In this document: positions 40,473 through 49,139 of the stretch, piece after piece | Layout: each line of letters opens with the position of its first letter | Position numbering within the stretch: the first letter of the stretch is position 1 | NCBI RefSeq assembly: GCF_018221465.1 | Contig: NZ_JAAIKR010000004.1 | Location: forward strand, 186,001-250,000 | DNA from: Shewanella intestini | Lineage (GTDB): Bacteria; Pseudomonadota; Gammaproteobacteria; Enterobacterales; Shewanellaceae | Direction of reading: 5' to 3' | DNA: 64,000 bases | Notes under the pieces: model-generated | Databases searched by the model: none | What the model was told of the DNA's origin: nothing | The model's input: only the letters and a program-made list of their open reading frames with translations | Translations under genes and position numbers: made by a program

Positions 40473-40530
40473 ATTGATGTGCTTATCTTAACGGCAAAAA
40501 TGGGGGAACCGGAAAGATAAGTACATCAAT
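40473..40530. repeat. 58-bp near-perfect palindrome next to the octamer array
   Basis: Arms of 17 bases at 40473-40489 and 40514-40530 pair with one G-T mismatch around a 24-base loop that has a further CGG/CCG pair. No T tract follows. It could be an RNA structure at the end of prkB or the Sel1 gene, or a remnant palindromic element. The rest of 40084-40687 has no gene. Confidence 0.7.
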
Positions 40531-40687
40531 TATCATTTATTAGCGAATCACTGTGACTTAGTCGTCATAGATTGTCTGCAGCAAATACGATGAAACCTTG
40601 AACAGTGTGTTGACATCGCCGATATCTGATAATGCGGATGTTATCGGTGAAAACTGAATTGTGGCTTAACGATGACGTAATTTATTT

Positions 40688-41584
40688 TTATTGTTGATCA
40701 AGCTCATCAATTTTTTGAAGTTCGAGGCGTTTTTCTTTTAAGGCTTTAATTAACGGGGTTAAAATTAACTCCATTGCTAACGACATTTTGCCACCCGGGA
40801 CCACAAGAGTATTCATTCGTGACATAAATGAGCCTTCGATCATATTCAAATAATATTGAAAATCGACGTCTTTTATTCCACGAAAACGGATCACGACAAA
40901 ACTTTCGTCGAGGCTAGGAATATCTTTGGCGCTAAATGGATTAGAGGTATCTACCGTTGGTACACGTTGGAAATTAATATGGGTACGTGAAAATTGTGGC
41001 GTCATATGCTGAATATAATCATCCATACTACGAACAATTGAACCCATCACTTTCTCTCGGCTGTGACCACGCTCATTGGTGTCTCGGATAATCTTTTGAA
41101 TCCACTCTAAATTAACAATCGGCACCATGCCAATTAGTAAATCAACATGCTTAGCTACATCAATTTCATCAGTGACTACACCGCCATGTAAGCCTTCGTA
41201 ATACAACATATCAGTGTCTGCTGGTAGGTCATGCCAGTTGGTAAACGTCCCTGGCATTTGGTTAAATGGCACGGCTTCATCAAAGGTGTGAAGGTAACTA
41301 CGGGTTTGCCCGGTACCAGTATCAGCGTAACTGTCGAAGCATTCTTCTAGCTTGGCAAAATTATTAGCTTCAGGGCCAAAGTAGCTAATGTTGTGGTTTT
41401 CAGCTTGAGATTTACGAATTAACACTTCCATTTCTGCGCGGGTGAAATGATGAAAACTATCACCTTCGACAAAAGCCGCATTAATACCCAATTGTCTAAA
41501 AATATGGGTAAATGCCGTTGTCGTGGTGGTGGTTCCCGCCCCTGATGAACCTGTCACTGCAATAATTGGATGTTTTGCTGACAT
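40688..41584 (-). CDS. prkB: Phosphoribulokinase-family protein PrkB
   Basis: A 298-residue P-loop kinase homologous to the phosphoribulokinase-like PrkB of E. coli, whose substrate is not established to my knowledge. The P-loop is GSSGAGTTTT near residue 11, and YFGPEANNFAKLEE and LYYEGLHGGVVTDEID are recognisable. No Calvin-cycle gene is present, so a carbon-fixation role is unlikely. It lies close to yheU, yheT and crp, the same neighbourhood as in E. coli. Confidence 0.9.
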   Translation of the reverse strand: MSAKHPIIAVTGSSGAGTTTTTTAFTHIFRQLGINAAFVEGDSFHHFTRAEMEVLIRKSQAENHNISYFGPEANNFAKLEECFDSYADTGTGQTRSYLHTFDEAVPFNQMPGTFTNWHDLPADTDMLYYEGLHGGVVTDEIDVAKHVDLLIGMVPIVNLEWIQKIIRDTNERGHSREKVMGSIVRSMDDYIQHMTPQFSRTHINFQRVPTVDTSNPFSAKDIPSLDESFVVIRFRGIKDVDFQYYLNMIEGSFMSRMNTLVVPGGKMSLAMELILTPLIKALKEKRLELQKIDELDQQ

Positions 41585-41679
41585 ATTTCCCGCCTAAAGT
41601 GAAGGTAAGTCTTAAATATAGAGTAAACAGTTATACGGTAATCGCAGCTATGGCGTCAAACAACGTCTGTAAGCTGATA

Positions 41680-41922
41680 TTAACGAACGGCGATGATGTG
41701 TTCTTTATGACGAATAGCAATAGATTCGTCATCTTCACTGTATTCTACGACTAATTCCCCCTGTTTTAACTTGTATTTACAGCTTGCTATTGCTTGTTCA
41801 AATTGTTGCTGGTCGATATCGGCAAAGCTGCCGTCTTCTAGTTGCGACAACAAGTGCTCTTTGATCAGCTGCGCTAACGTTGATGCCGGTAAAGACATTA
41901 ATGCGTCATAGGGAATGATCAT
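41680..41922 (-). CDS. yheU: YheU family protein (UPF0270)
   Basis: An 80-residue protein of unknown function resembling E. coli YheU (72 aa). Shared features are the start MIIPYDALMSLPASTLAQLI and the KLKQGELVVEYSEDDESI block. It overlaps the end of yheT by four bases (ATGA-type), so the pair is translationally coupled, and prkB follows 95 bases downstream. Confidence 0.88.
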   Translation of the reverse strand: MIIPYDALMSLPASTLAQLIKEHLLSQLEDGSFADIDQQQFEQAIASCKYKLKQGELVVEYSEDDESIAIRHKEHIIAVR

Positions 41923-42893
41923 TGTGGATCCTTGGTCAGTAAAAAGCTGAGTGCTCGTTGCTCAATATAAAATTTAGGACGCCAAGGGCTGCCGCCACAA
42001 ATAAAGCCCACATGTCCACCACGTTGATGCAATTCATATTCAACAGCACTTGACAGTTGGTGTGGTTGTGGGATGACCTCATCGGTCATAAATGGGTCAT
42101 CTTGGGCATGGATAATTAATGTAGGTACGCTAATTTGTTGTAAATATTGCAAACCACTGGCGCGTTGGTAGTAGTCCTGTACGTCAGCAAAACCATGCAA
42201 AGGCGCGGTGATTTGGTCGTCGAATAAATAAAATGTCGATAACGAATTAAGTTGTTGATGAGTAATTGGCATTTGACTTGCCAACTCAGGTGTATTGAGC
42301 TTAGTGCGCATTTTTTGCTGCAACTGTTTGATTAAGTAATGTTGGTAAATCGTTGAAAATCCACCTTCCAAACGTTTTGCACATGCCCCTAACGCCAACG
42401 GTGCAGAAATAACCACAGCAGCGGCCAACAAGCTATCTTGTTGGTATGTCCCTTGGTATTTAGCTAATACGTTACCGCCTAAGCTATAACCGACCGCGTA
42501 TAACGGCGATTGTGGATAGGCTTGTGCTAATTGCTTAAGGGTAAACGCGATATCTTCAGTGTCACCACTATGATAGCTGCGTAGTAAACGATTAGGTTCA
42601 CCTGAGCAGCTGCGATGATGATGAACGACCGCGGTGAGCCCAAGTTGTTGCGCATGAGTTAACATTCGCCGTGCGTAATGGGAGGCTACACTGCCCTCTA
42701 ACCCATGTACTAATACCAAAATAGGCTGGCCATTAATGGGTTCTCCTAGCCAATCAAGGTCAATAAAATCACCATCCTCGAGCTCTTGACGCCTGCGAAC
42801 CGTTTGCGGTTGAGGGACTTTTCTCAATACCGGTAAGATGGTTTGTATATGCGGGTTTTTAGCCCACCAAGGGGGTGAAAATCGTTTTTTCAT
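41919..42893 (-). CDS. yheT: Alpha/beta hydrolase YheT
   Basis: A 324-residue hydrolase of the YheT/ABHD family. The start FSPPWWAKNPHIQTILP is characteristic. The nucleophile is in YAVGYSLGGNVLAKY, and the acid and base are in HAQDDPFM and RGGHVGFICGG, completing the Ser-Asp-His triad. The physiological substrate is unknown; relatives act on esters or lipids. It is the first gene of yheT-yheU-prkB. Confidence 0.93.
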   Translation of the reverse strand: MKKRFSPPWWAKNPHIQTILPVLRKVPQPQTVRRRQELEDGDFIDLDWLGEPINGQPILVLVHGLEGSVASHYARRMLTHAQQLGLTAVVHHHRSCSGEPNRLLRSYHSGDTEDIAFTLKQLAQAYPQSPLYAVGYSLGGNVLAKYQGTYQQDSLLAAAVVISAPLALGACAKRLEGGFSTIYQHYLIKQLQQKMRTKLNTPELASQMPITHQQLNSLSTFYLFDDQITAPLHGFADVQDYYQRASGLQYLQQISVPTLIIHAQDDPFMTDEVIPQPHQLSSAVEYELHQRGGHVGFICGGSPWRPKFYIEQRALSFLLTKDPQ

Positions 42894-43005
42894 TCAGGCC
42901 AGATTCTATTTGAGTTGGTGAAACTTTAGACGTATGGTTAACTATCAGTGGCATGCACTCTAGCATATAAGAAAAAATAACAACAAATCTTCGTAAGAGG
43001 CAAGG

Positions 43006-43515
43006 ATGAATAGACGAACCTTTATCACTGGTGCCTTTGTCAGCACAGCAGCGCTTGCGGTTGGGGTGAATTTATCGACCTCTTTTACCCGCCAAGAGCA
43101 TGTACAAAGTTCGCATCGCATGTTATTTGCCACGTTAATTCCCATTTTTCTTGATGGCGCATTACCCGATGTCGCTACTCATAAAGAGCAAGCGATTAAT
43201 CGCACGCTAAATACCATTGAGGCCACTATTAATGTGTTGCCACAAGAGCAACGTGAAGAAATCACTTTGTTACTTAATATGCTGGAATCACGGTTTAGTT
43301 TGTTGCTGATCACTGGCAGTTTAACACCGTTAATTTTGCGCCAACCGTTTGAGCTAATCGATATGCTCGAGTCCTGGAGGCAGCATTTTATCACTTTACT
43401 CAATACCGCATATCTTGGGCTGCGTGAGGTGATCATGGCTAGCTATTACGCCAGCCCAGAACATTGGGGCCGTTTGCAATACGTTAAACCCACTTTTGTT
43501 GTCGGTGACAATTAA
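43006..43515 (+). CDS. Tat-signal small subunit of a GMC dehydrogenase (gluconate 2-dehydrogenase subunit 3-like)
   Basis: A 169-residue protein with an N-terminal twin-arginine signal (MNRRTFITGAFVSTAALAVG). The rest is helical. It precedes a GMC-family oxidoreductase that has no signal of its own, the arrangement of gluconate/fructose/sorbitol dehydrogenases, where the small subunit carries the flavoprotein through Tat. A cytochrome subunit is not adjacent. A short hairpin (GCCAGC/GCTGGC, 43531-43546) lies between the two genes. Confidence 0.78.
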   Translation: MNRRTFITGAFVSTAALAVGVNLSTSFTRQEHVQSSHRMLFATLIPIFLDGALPDVATHKEQAINRTLNTIEATINVLPQEQREEITLLLNMLESRFSLLLITGSLTPLILRQPFELIDMLESWRQHFITLLNTAYLGLREVIMASYYASPEHWGRLQYVKPTFVVGDN

Positions 43516-43577
43516 TCTTTGTCTAAATACGCCAGCGTAAGCTGGCATTAAATGTTTTTGCATAAAAGGAAAATATC

Positions 43578-45161
43578 TTGGCCATTATCGACCCTATTGA
43601 AGTTGGTTTAGCTGCAGGTTGGCAACATGTCGATGCCGGTTTTTTAGATAAAGATAAACACTTTGACGCTGATGTCGTGATTGTCGGTACCGGTGCGGGC
43701 GGCGGGACAGCGGCAGAAATACTGTCACAAGCTGGGCTTAAGGTATTAATGATTGAAGCGGGTGGATTAAAGTCATCACGTCATTTTGATATGGAAGAGC
43801 GCACCGCATACCCAAACTTGTACCAACAAGCTGCGGCGATGAAAACCGCTGATAAAGGAATTGGTATTTTCCAAGGCCGCACGGTAGGGGGGTCAACTAC
43901 CATTAACTGGACAACGTCGATAAGAACGCCAGCACCCACCTTGGACTTTTGGCAGCAACAACGTAGCGTCAGTGGCTTAACCACTTCATCATTACAACCT
44001 TGGTTTGAAATGATGGAGCAGCGACTGAATATCCACCAATGGGATTACCAACCTAATAAAAACAATGCCGTGCTGCGCGATGGCTGTAAAAAATTAGGTT
44101 GGCAACATACGGTAATTAAGCGCAATGTTAAAGGTTGCTGGAATACGGGGTATTGCGGGATGGGCTGCCCAGTAAATGCGAAACAATCGATGTTAGTGAC
44201 GACCATCCCTAGTGCGCTTAATGCCGGCGCAGTCCTTGTGTCACGGGCGAAAGTAACTGATATTGCTCATCGACAAGACAACGTGACAAGCCTTAGTGCA
44301 ATTGCACAAAATGAGTTTGGCCAGCCAACAGGCGTAAAACTCACCTTTAGCGCCAGACATTATGTATTAAGTGCTGGGGCCATTCATACACCAACGTTAT
44401 TAATGCGGGCTAAAACGCCAGATCCCCATTTATTATTGGGGCAAACATTTTTGCATCCCACGTTATTGTCAGGTGCCATTTTTGATGAGCAAGTTAATGG
44501 TCACAGTGGCGCGCCGCAATCAATATACTCTGATGAATTTGTTTGGTCTGATGGCGCAGCCGGAGCACTTGGCTATAAATTAGAGTCAGCGCCAGTGCAT
44601 CCTATTTTAATCGCATCTAAAACCATCGGTTTCGGTGAAAGCCATGCACAGTTGATGGCGCAGTTTAATCATTTGCAGGTCATCATCGCACTGGTTCGTG
44701 ACGGTTTTAATCAAGATAGCCCTGGGGGGCGCATTCGTTTAACCGATAATAGCTTTGCACTTGATTACCCGTTAAATGATGCATTTTGGCAAGTGGCTAA
44801 ACGGGCTTTTAAGTCTATGGCGCAATTGCAATTTGCAGCAGGTGCTAAGCAAGTATTATCGATGAGTGACGGCCAATCTATGGTGTCATCGTTAACGCAA
44901 GCTGAGCATGCAATCGATAATATGGAAATTGGATTATTAAAAACGATTGTGGCGTCTGCTCATGTGATGGGCGGCTGCCCAATGGGTGAAGATAAAACAC
45001 AGGCGATGATTGGTAGTAATGGGCAATCACATTATTTAGAAAACTTGTCCGTATTTGATGGTTCGATGTTTCCAACCAGTTTAGGCGCTAATCCGCAGCT
45101 GTCTATTTATGCCATCGTTGCCAAAAATGCCACTGCATTAGCAAAAAAATTAATCCGTTAA
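43578..45161 (+). CDS. GMC family flavin dehydrogenase
   Basis: A 527-residue FAD enzyme of the glucose-methanol-choline family. The dinucleotide site is VIVGTGAGGGTAAEIL, followed by GRTVGGSTTINWT. The C-terminal catalytic region has AHVMGGCPMG and SLGANPQLSIYAIVAKNA, with the active-site His and Asn. A Cys-containing NTGYCGMGCPVNAK resembles the region in sugar and alcohol dehydrogenases. The substrate is unknown. The start is TTG with AAGGA eight bases upstream. It is probably carried to the periplasm with the preceding Tat subunit (inference). Confidence 0.88.
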   Translation: MAIIDPIEVGLAAGWQHVDAGFLDKDKHFDADVVIVGTGAGGGTAAEILSQAGLKVLMIEAGGLKSSRHFDMEERTAYPNLYQQAAAMKTADKGIGIFQGRTVGGSTTINWTTSIRTPAPTLDFWQQQRSVSGLTTSSLQPWFEMMEQRLNIHQWDYQPNKNNAVLRDGCKKLGWQHTVIKRNVKGCWNTGYCGMGCPVNAKQSMLVTTIPSALNAGAVLVSRAKVTDIAHRQDNVTSLSAIAQNEFGQPTGVKLTFSARHYVLSAGAIHTPTLLMRAKTPDPHLLLGQTFLHPTLLSGAIFDEQVNGHSGAPQSIYSDEFVWSDGAAGALGYKLESAPVHPILIASKTIGFGESHAQLMAQFNHLQVIIALVRDGFNQDSPGGRIRLTDNSFALDYPLNDAFWQVAKRAFKSMAQLQFAAGAKQVLSMSDGQSMVSSLTQAEHAIDNMEIGLLKTIVASAHVMGGCPMGEDKTQAMIGSNGQSHYLENLSVFDGSMFPTSLGANPQLSIYAIVAKNATALAKKLIR

Positions 45162-45451
45162 TGTGTACAAGTTTGTCGCTAAGGCATAAGTCACTGGCGA
45201 TATATTGACAGAGTGTGGCTTTGGCTTGGTAAAGGGAATATTTTTACATTAAGAGATTAATATGGTTAAACTTTTTAACGCAAGCCACCTTATTTAAACT
45301 TGCTTACTGTTTACCTTGGGCGTTGCAAAGATGCGTTATGTTGTTTAGGTCTGCAATATTTATCCGAACAATCAGATTGATATCTGCTTCGCAATTTCAA
45401 AATTAATCACCAACATATGACGCTGAAAGGCAAAAGAATAAATATTACGCA

Positions 45452-45481
45452 TTGACATATTCGAAAAAACATATATATAAT
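45452..45481 (+). promoter_or_regulatory. Promoter of the ars operon, overlapping an ArsR-like operator
   Basis: TTGACA (45452-45457), an 18-base spacer and TATAAT (45476-45481) make a strong sigma70 promoter. Read on the minus strand the spacer contains ATATATGTTTTTTCGAATAT, similar to the E. coli ArsR operator core (ATATATGTTTTTGACTTAT). Repression by the ArsR encoded 50 bases downstream is likely. The rest of the gap 45162-45530 shows nothing else. Confidence 0.78.
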
Positions 45482-45530
45482 TTTCCATATGTTAAATGTG
45501 TAAGTTTTGTTTTCAAGGTGACAACAATTT

Positions 45531-45878
45531 ATGAATTCTCCTCTCGCATTCTATAAATCTCTAGCTGATGAAACCCGGCTATTGAGTATTTTACTGATTG
45601 TTAAAGAAAATGAACTGTGTGTATGTGAACTCATGCAGGCATTGCAAGAAAGCCAACCCAAAATATCACGTCATTTAGCTCAGTTAAGAAAAGTAGGTTT
45701 ACTGCAAGACCGTCGACAAGGGCAATGGGTCTTTTATCAAATTAATGCCACCTTGCCGCAGTGGATGAAGCAAGTGTTACAAGACTCATATGATAATAAT
45801 CATGCCTATATGGCTATCTGTGAAAGTCGTTTAGCTCAGATGGGAGATCGCCCAGCCCGCGCAAATAAATGCTGTTAG
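45531..45878 (+). CDS. arsR: Arsenical-responsive repressor ArsR
   Basis: A 115-residue ArsR/SmtB winged-helix repressor. The As(III)-sensing cysteines lie in ELCVCELMQALQ at the start of the DNA-binding helix region, followed by SQPKISRHLAQLRKVGLL (helix-turn-helix). The C terminus ends in two cysteines. AAGGTG precedes the ATG. It heads an arsR-gapdh-arsJ operon and should be induced by arsenite formed from arsenate in the cell. Confidence 0.94.
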   Translation: MNSPLAFYKSLADETRLLSILLIVKENELCVCELMQALQESQPKISRHLAQLRKVGLLQDRRQGQWVFYQINATLPQWMKQVLQDSYDNNHAYMAICESRLAQMGDRPARANKCC

Positions 45879-45945
45879 GAAAGCGAAAAACAGTGACCAA
45901 ATCATAAATCACTACTGTTAATAATTAAATTTTAAGGAAAAAATG

Positions 45946-46953
45946 ATGGCTATAAAAGTTGGTATTAATGGTTTTGGACGAATGGGACGCTTATCAATGC
46001 GTGCCGCTTTTGATTGGCAAGATATTGAGATAGTTAAAATTAATGATCCTCAAGCCAATGCAGAAACATTAGCTCATTTAATTAACTTCGATTCGGTTCA
46101 TGGTCAATGGCACCATGAAGCACGCGCTGAAGCAAACTCGATGTGTATTGGCGATAAAGTGATTAGCTGTACCGCAAATACCCATATTTCCGATACAGAT
46201 TGGTCAAATTGTGACATCGTGATTGAAGCATCTGGCAAGATGAAAACCAAAGCATTATTACAGGCTTATATAGACCAAGGGGTTAAGCGGGTTGTTGTCA
46301 CCGCACCGGTGAAAGAAGAGGGGGTGCTAAACATCGTGATGGGTGTAAATGATCACCTATATGACCCACAGCAACACACAATAATTACCGCAGCATCTTG
46401 TACGACCAACTGCTTAGCGCCAGTGGTTAAGGTGTTGCATGAAAAACTGGGCATTAAGCATGGCTCAATGACCACCATTCATGACATTACTAATACACAA
46501 ACTATTATTGATGCGCCGCATAAAGACTTACGTCGAGCCCGCGCTTGTGGCATGAGCTTGATCCCAACAACTACAGGCTCAGCAACTGCGATTACTCATA
46601 TTTTTCCAGAGCTTAAAGGTCGCCTTAATGGTCACGCCATTCGAGTGCCGTTAACCAATGCGTCTATTACCGATTGCGTGTTTGAAATGGAGCAATCGAC
46701 AACCGTAGAAGAAGTGAATGCATTATTGCAACATGCCGCAGCTAATGAATTGAATGGCATTTTAGGCTTTGAAACTCGGCCGTTAGTGTCTATTGATTAT
46801 CGCACCGACCCGCGCTCAGCCATTATTGATGCGTTATCAACCATGGTGGTTAATGGCACGCAGCTTAAACTGTATGTGTGGTATGACAATGAATGGGGAT
46901 ATGCAAACCGGACTGCTGAACTGGTGCGTAAGGTTGCCTTATTGGATAAATAG
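45946..46953 (+). CDS. Arsenate-detoxifying glyceraldehyde-3-phosphate dehydrogenase
   Basis: A GAPDH of 335 residues: NAD site [10 protein letters not shown], catalytic Cys in [13 protein letters not shown] (here [12 protein letters not shown]), His in HDITNTQ, and a C-terminal [11 protein letters not shown]. In ars operons of this type the enzyme uses arsenate instead of phosphate and makes 1-arseno-3-phosphoglycerate, which ArsJ exports (established for Pseudomonas aeruginosa). The second ATG (45946) lies seven bases after AAGGA and is preferred to the ATG at 45943. arsJ follows two bases after the stop. Confidence 0.9.
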   Translation: MAIKVGINGFGRMGRLSMRAAFDWQDIEIVKINDPQANAETLAHLINFDSVHGQWHHEARAEANSMCIGDKVISCTANTHISDTDWSNCDIVIEASGKMKTKALLQAYIDQGVKRVVVTAPVKEEGVLNIVMGVNDHLYDPQQHTIITAASCTTNCLAPVVKVLHEKLGIKHGSMTTIHDITNTQTIIDAPHKDLRRARACGMSLIPTTTGSATAITHIFPELKGRLNGHAIRVPLTNASITDCVFEMEQSTTVEEVNALLQHAAANELNGILGFETRPLVSIDYRTDPRSAIIDALSTMVVNGTQLKLYVWYDNEWGYANRTAELVRKVALLDK

Positions 46954-46955
46954 TC

Positions 46956-48176
46956 ATGTCTGTATATCGCCAAGTCATGGCATTACCCGATGCCATTAAA
47001 CAATACCTTATCGTAACAGCCAATTATTGGACATTTACTTTAACCGATGGCGCATTGCGCATGCTGGTGGTGTTGTATTTTTATCAGTTAGGTTATGAGC
47101 CCATTGCCATTGCAATGTTGTTTTTGTTTTATGAGTTTTTTGGTGTTGTCACCAACTTAGTCGGCGGGTGGCTCGGGGCGCGTTTAGGGCTTAATCGCAC
47201 CATGAATATTGGTTTAGGCTTACAAGTATTTGCTTTACTGATGCTAGTCGTACCTGAACAATATTTAACGATTATGTGGGTGATGATTGCCCAAGCGTTT
47301 TCGGGAATCGCCAAAGATCTCAATAAAATGAGCGCCAAAAGCACGATTAAACTGTTAGTACCTAACGATGCTCAAGGCAAACTTTATCAATGGGTTGCCA
47401 TACTCACAGGCTCTAAAAACACCTTAAAAGGCGTGGGCTTTTTCTTAGGAGGAGGCTTGTTAAGTGCGTTTGGTTTTCAGCATGCATTGTTAATCATGGC
47501 CGCGATGTTAGCGGTTGTGTGGGGACTTAGCTTGATTTTTCTTAACGCTGACATGGGTAAAGCCAAAGACAAACCTAAGTTTTCTCAGATGTTTTCAAAA
47601 AGCCGTGCAATTAATTATTTGTCTGCTGCCAGAATGTGTTTATTTGGTGCTCGCGATGTGTGGTTTGTGGTGGCTTTACCGGTATTTTTAGCTAGCCACT
47701 TTCAATGGGACCATTGGTACGTAGGCGGATTTTTAGCATTGTGGGTGATAGGTTATGGCATTGTCCAAGCCTTTGCGCCTTACTTTACCGGCAAAAGACA
47801 AGGCAGAGTACCTAATGGCCAAGCGGCATTTGCTTGGGCACTGGGGTTAATGTTTGTCCCTTTAGCGATTGGTCTGTCATTGCACTTTAATTGGTTAGCT
47901 GACGGTGTTTTACTGGTCGGTTTGCTGGTGTTTGCGGTGATGTTTGCCATTAACTCATCATTACATAGTTACCTTATTGTGAGTTACGCCAAAGAAGACG
48001 GTGTGTCACTTGATGTTGGCTTTTACTATATGGCAAATGCAATGGGACGTTTAATCGGTACGGTATTATCTGGCTGGGTTTACGGTGTGTATGGTATTGC
48101 TGCGTGCTTGATGATATCAACTGTGTTTATTGCTTTAGCGGCGCTGTTGTCGCGTAAACTGCCTGCTATGCATTAA
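46956..48176 (+). CDS. arsJ: Organoarsenical efflux MFS transporter ArsJ
   Basis: A 406-residue major facilitator protein with about 11-12 membrane helices. It is directly linked to the GAPDH gene and to arsR, the known gapdh-arsJ pair that removes arsenate as 1-arseno-3-phosphoglycerate. Sequence blocks such as FSGIAKDLNKMSAKSTIK and LYQWVAILTGSKNTLKG fit ArsJ rather than a general drug exporter. A terminator follows. No arsB, arsC or acr3 gene is in the window. Confidence 0.9.
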   Translation: MSVYRQVMALPDAIKQYLIVTANYWTFTLTDGALRMLVVLYFYQLGYEPIAIAMLFLFYEFFGVVTNLVGGWLGARLGLNRTMNIGLGLQVFALLMLVVPEQYLTIMWVMIAQAFSGIAKDLNKMSAKSTIKLLVPNDAQGKLYQWVAILTGSKNTLKGVGFFLGGGLLSAFGFQHALLIMAAMLAVVWGLSLIFLNADMGKAKDKPKFSQMFSKSRAINYLSAARMCLFGARDVWFVVALPVFLASHFQWDHWYVGGFLALWVIGYGIVQAFAPYFTGKRQGRVPNGQAAFAWALGLMFVPLAIGLSLHFNWLADGVLLVGLLVFAVMFAINSSLHSYLIVSYAKEDGVSLDVGFYYMANAMGRLIGTVLSGWVYGVYGIAACLMISTVFIALAALLSRKLPAMH

Positions 48177-48198
48177 TTGATTAATTTCGATAATGATA

Positions 48199-48233
48199 AA
48201 CCCCAAGCTAGCTACAGTTTGGGGTTCTTTTTT
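48199..48233 (+). terminator. Terminator of the ars operon
   Basis: AACCCCAA (48199-48206) and TTGGGGTT (48219-48226) with a 12-base loop, then a T-rich tract. Confidence 0.88.
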
Positions 48234-48378
48234 AGGGCAGAGTTAATCTAATCTATCGGGCTTTGCTTCTCAAAGGTTTTCTTCTACACAACCTCACATT
48301 AGCGTAATCGCACTTAACACTAACGTAATACTGCACCACTGTCGGCTGTATCACCTCACATTCGTTGCCGTTATGGGG

Positions 48379-48831
48379 TTAACTTCTTGTCAAGATTGTT
48401 TCACTTAACCCTAATTGCGATAGATAGCAACGGACATTGGTTTGGTTCGATTGTTGGCTTAACGTAATGCAAGTTAAATGAGCGCTTAGCATTTGCTGTG
48501 ATTGACGCTCCATGGATAATTCGATAGCCAACACTGCTTGATATTGTTCATCACTATTATGGTGTTTGCTGTTGCGTCTCAGTGCTCTAAATGGGGTTAA
48601 AACATGCATTTCCCAGTTATGAATGACCTGTTGTAATTGCTGCCAATGTTCGGGGGATAAATAACAGCGCTGTTGGTCTAAATGTTCGGCTAATAGCAGT
48701 AGATTGACATTGATATGATGGTCATCTTGTAAGGCGATATATCGTTTGGGCGCTAACAGGTAGTGTTGCTCGCAGTATTGCCATAATTGCGGATCGATTA
48801 ACGCATTGTTTGAGGTTGTTGATGGCGCCAT
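48379..48831 (-). CDS. TIGR02444 family protein
   Basis: A 150-residue soluble protein of the family known as TIGR02444 (DUF2390), found in gammaproteobacteria and of unknown function. The start MAPSTTSNNALIDPQLWQYCEQHY and the LLLLAEHLDQQ and NWEMHVLTPFRALRR blocks support this. It lies about 300 bases downstream of yheS on the same strand, with an octamer array and a terminator between. Confidence 0.72.
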   Translation of the reverse strand: MAPSTTSNNALIDPQLWQYCEQHYLLAPKRYIALQDDHHINVNLLLLAEHLDQQRCYLSPEHWQQLQQVIHNWEMHVLTPFRALRRNSKHHNSDEQYQAVLAIELSMERQSQQMLSAHLTCITLSQQSNQTNVRCYLSQLGLSETILTRS

Positions 48832-48920
48832 GATCTCGTTCCCTGTGTATGTAAGCCTTGCATATTAGCGATTTAGGTCAACACTTAGTGGTTGATTAAC
48901 TGGAATAAATAGTCTTTATT

Positions 48921-49024
48921 ATCTGCCTATCTGCCTATCTGCCTATCTGCCTATCTGCCTATCTGCCTATCTGCCTATCTGCCTATCTGCCTATCTGCCT
49001 ATCTGCCTATCTGCCTATCTGCCT
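48921..49024. repeat. 8-bp tandem repeat array, 13 identical units
   Basis: Thirteen exact copies of ATCTGCCT run from 48921 to 49024. It lies in the 308-base gap between yheS (minus, terminator at 49071-49098) and the TIGR02444 gene, 90 bases upstream of the latter's start. It is the only array of the four with no variant block. Confidence 0.97.
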
Positions 49025-49070
49025 GCTTATCAGTTAAACAAGCTTGCGCAAAATAAGTAAGCAAAATAAA

Positions 49071-49098
49071 GGCTGAGGGTTGTTAGTACGCCTCAGCC
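49071..49098 (-). terminator. Terminator of yheS
   Basis: GGCTGAGG (49071-49078) and CCTCAGCC (49091-49098) with a 12-base loop; a T-rich tract follows on the minus strand. Confidence 0.85.
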
Positions 49099-49139
49099 TA
49101 TTGTTATATTACCTTAACTCTGTGTTTGTTTAAGGCCTA

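Noticed and set aside
40688-41584. Calvin-cycle phosphoribulokinase
   Set aside because: No rubisco or other Calvin-cycle gene is nearby and the gene sits in the prkB-yheU-yheT-crp neighbourhood known from E. coli.
43531-43546. Terminator between the Tat subunit and GMC genes
   Set aside because: The 6-bp hairpin has no T tract and the two genes belong together; treated as a minor intra-operon structure.
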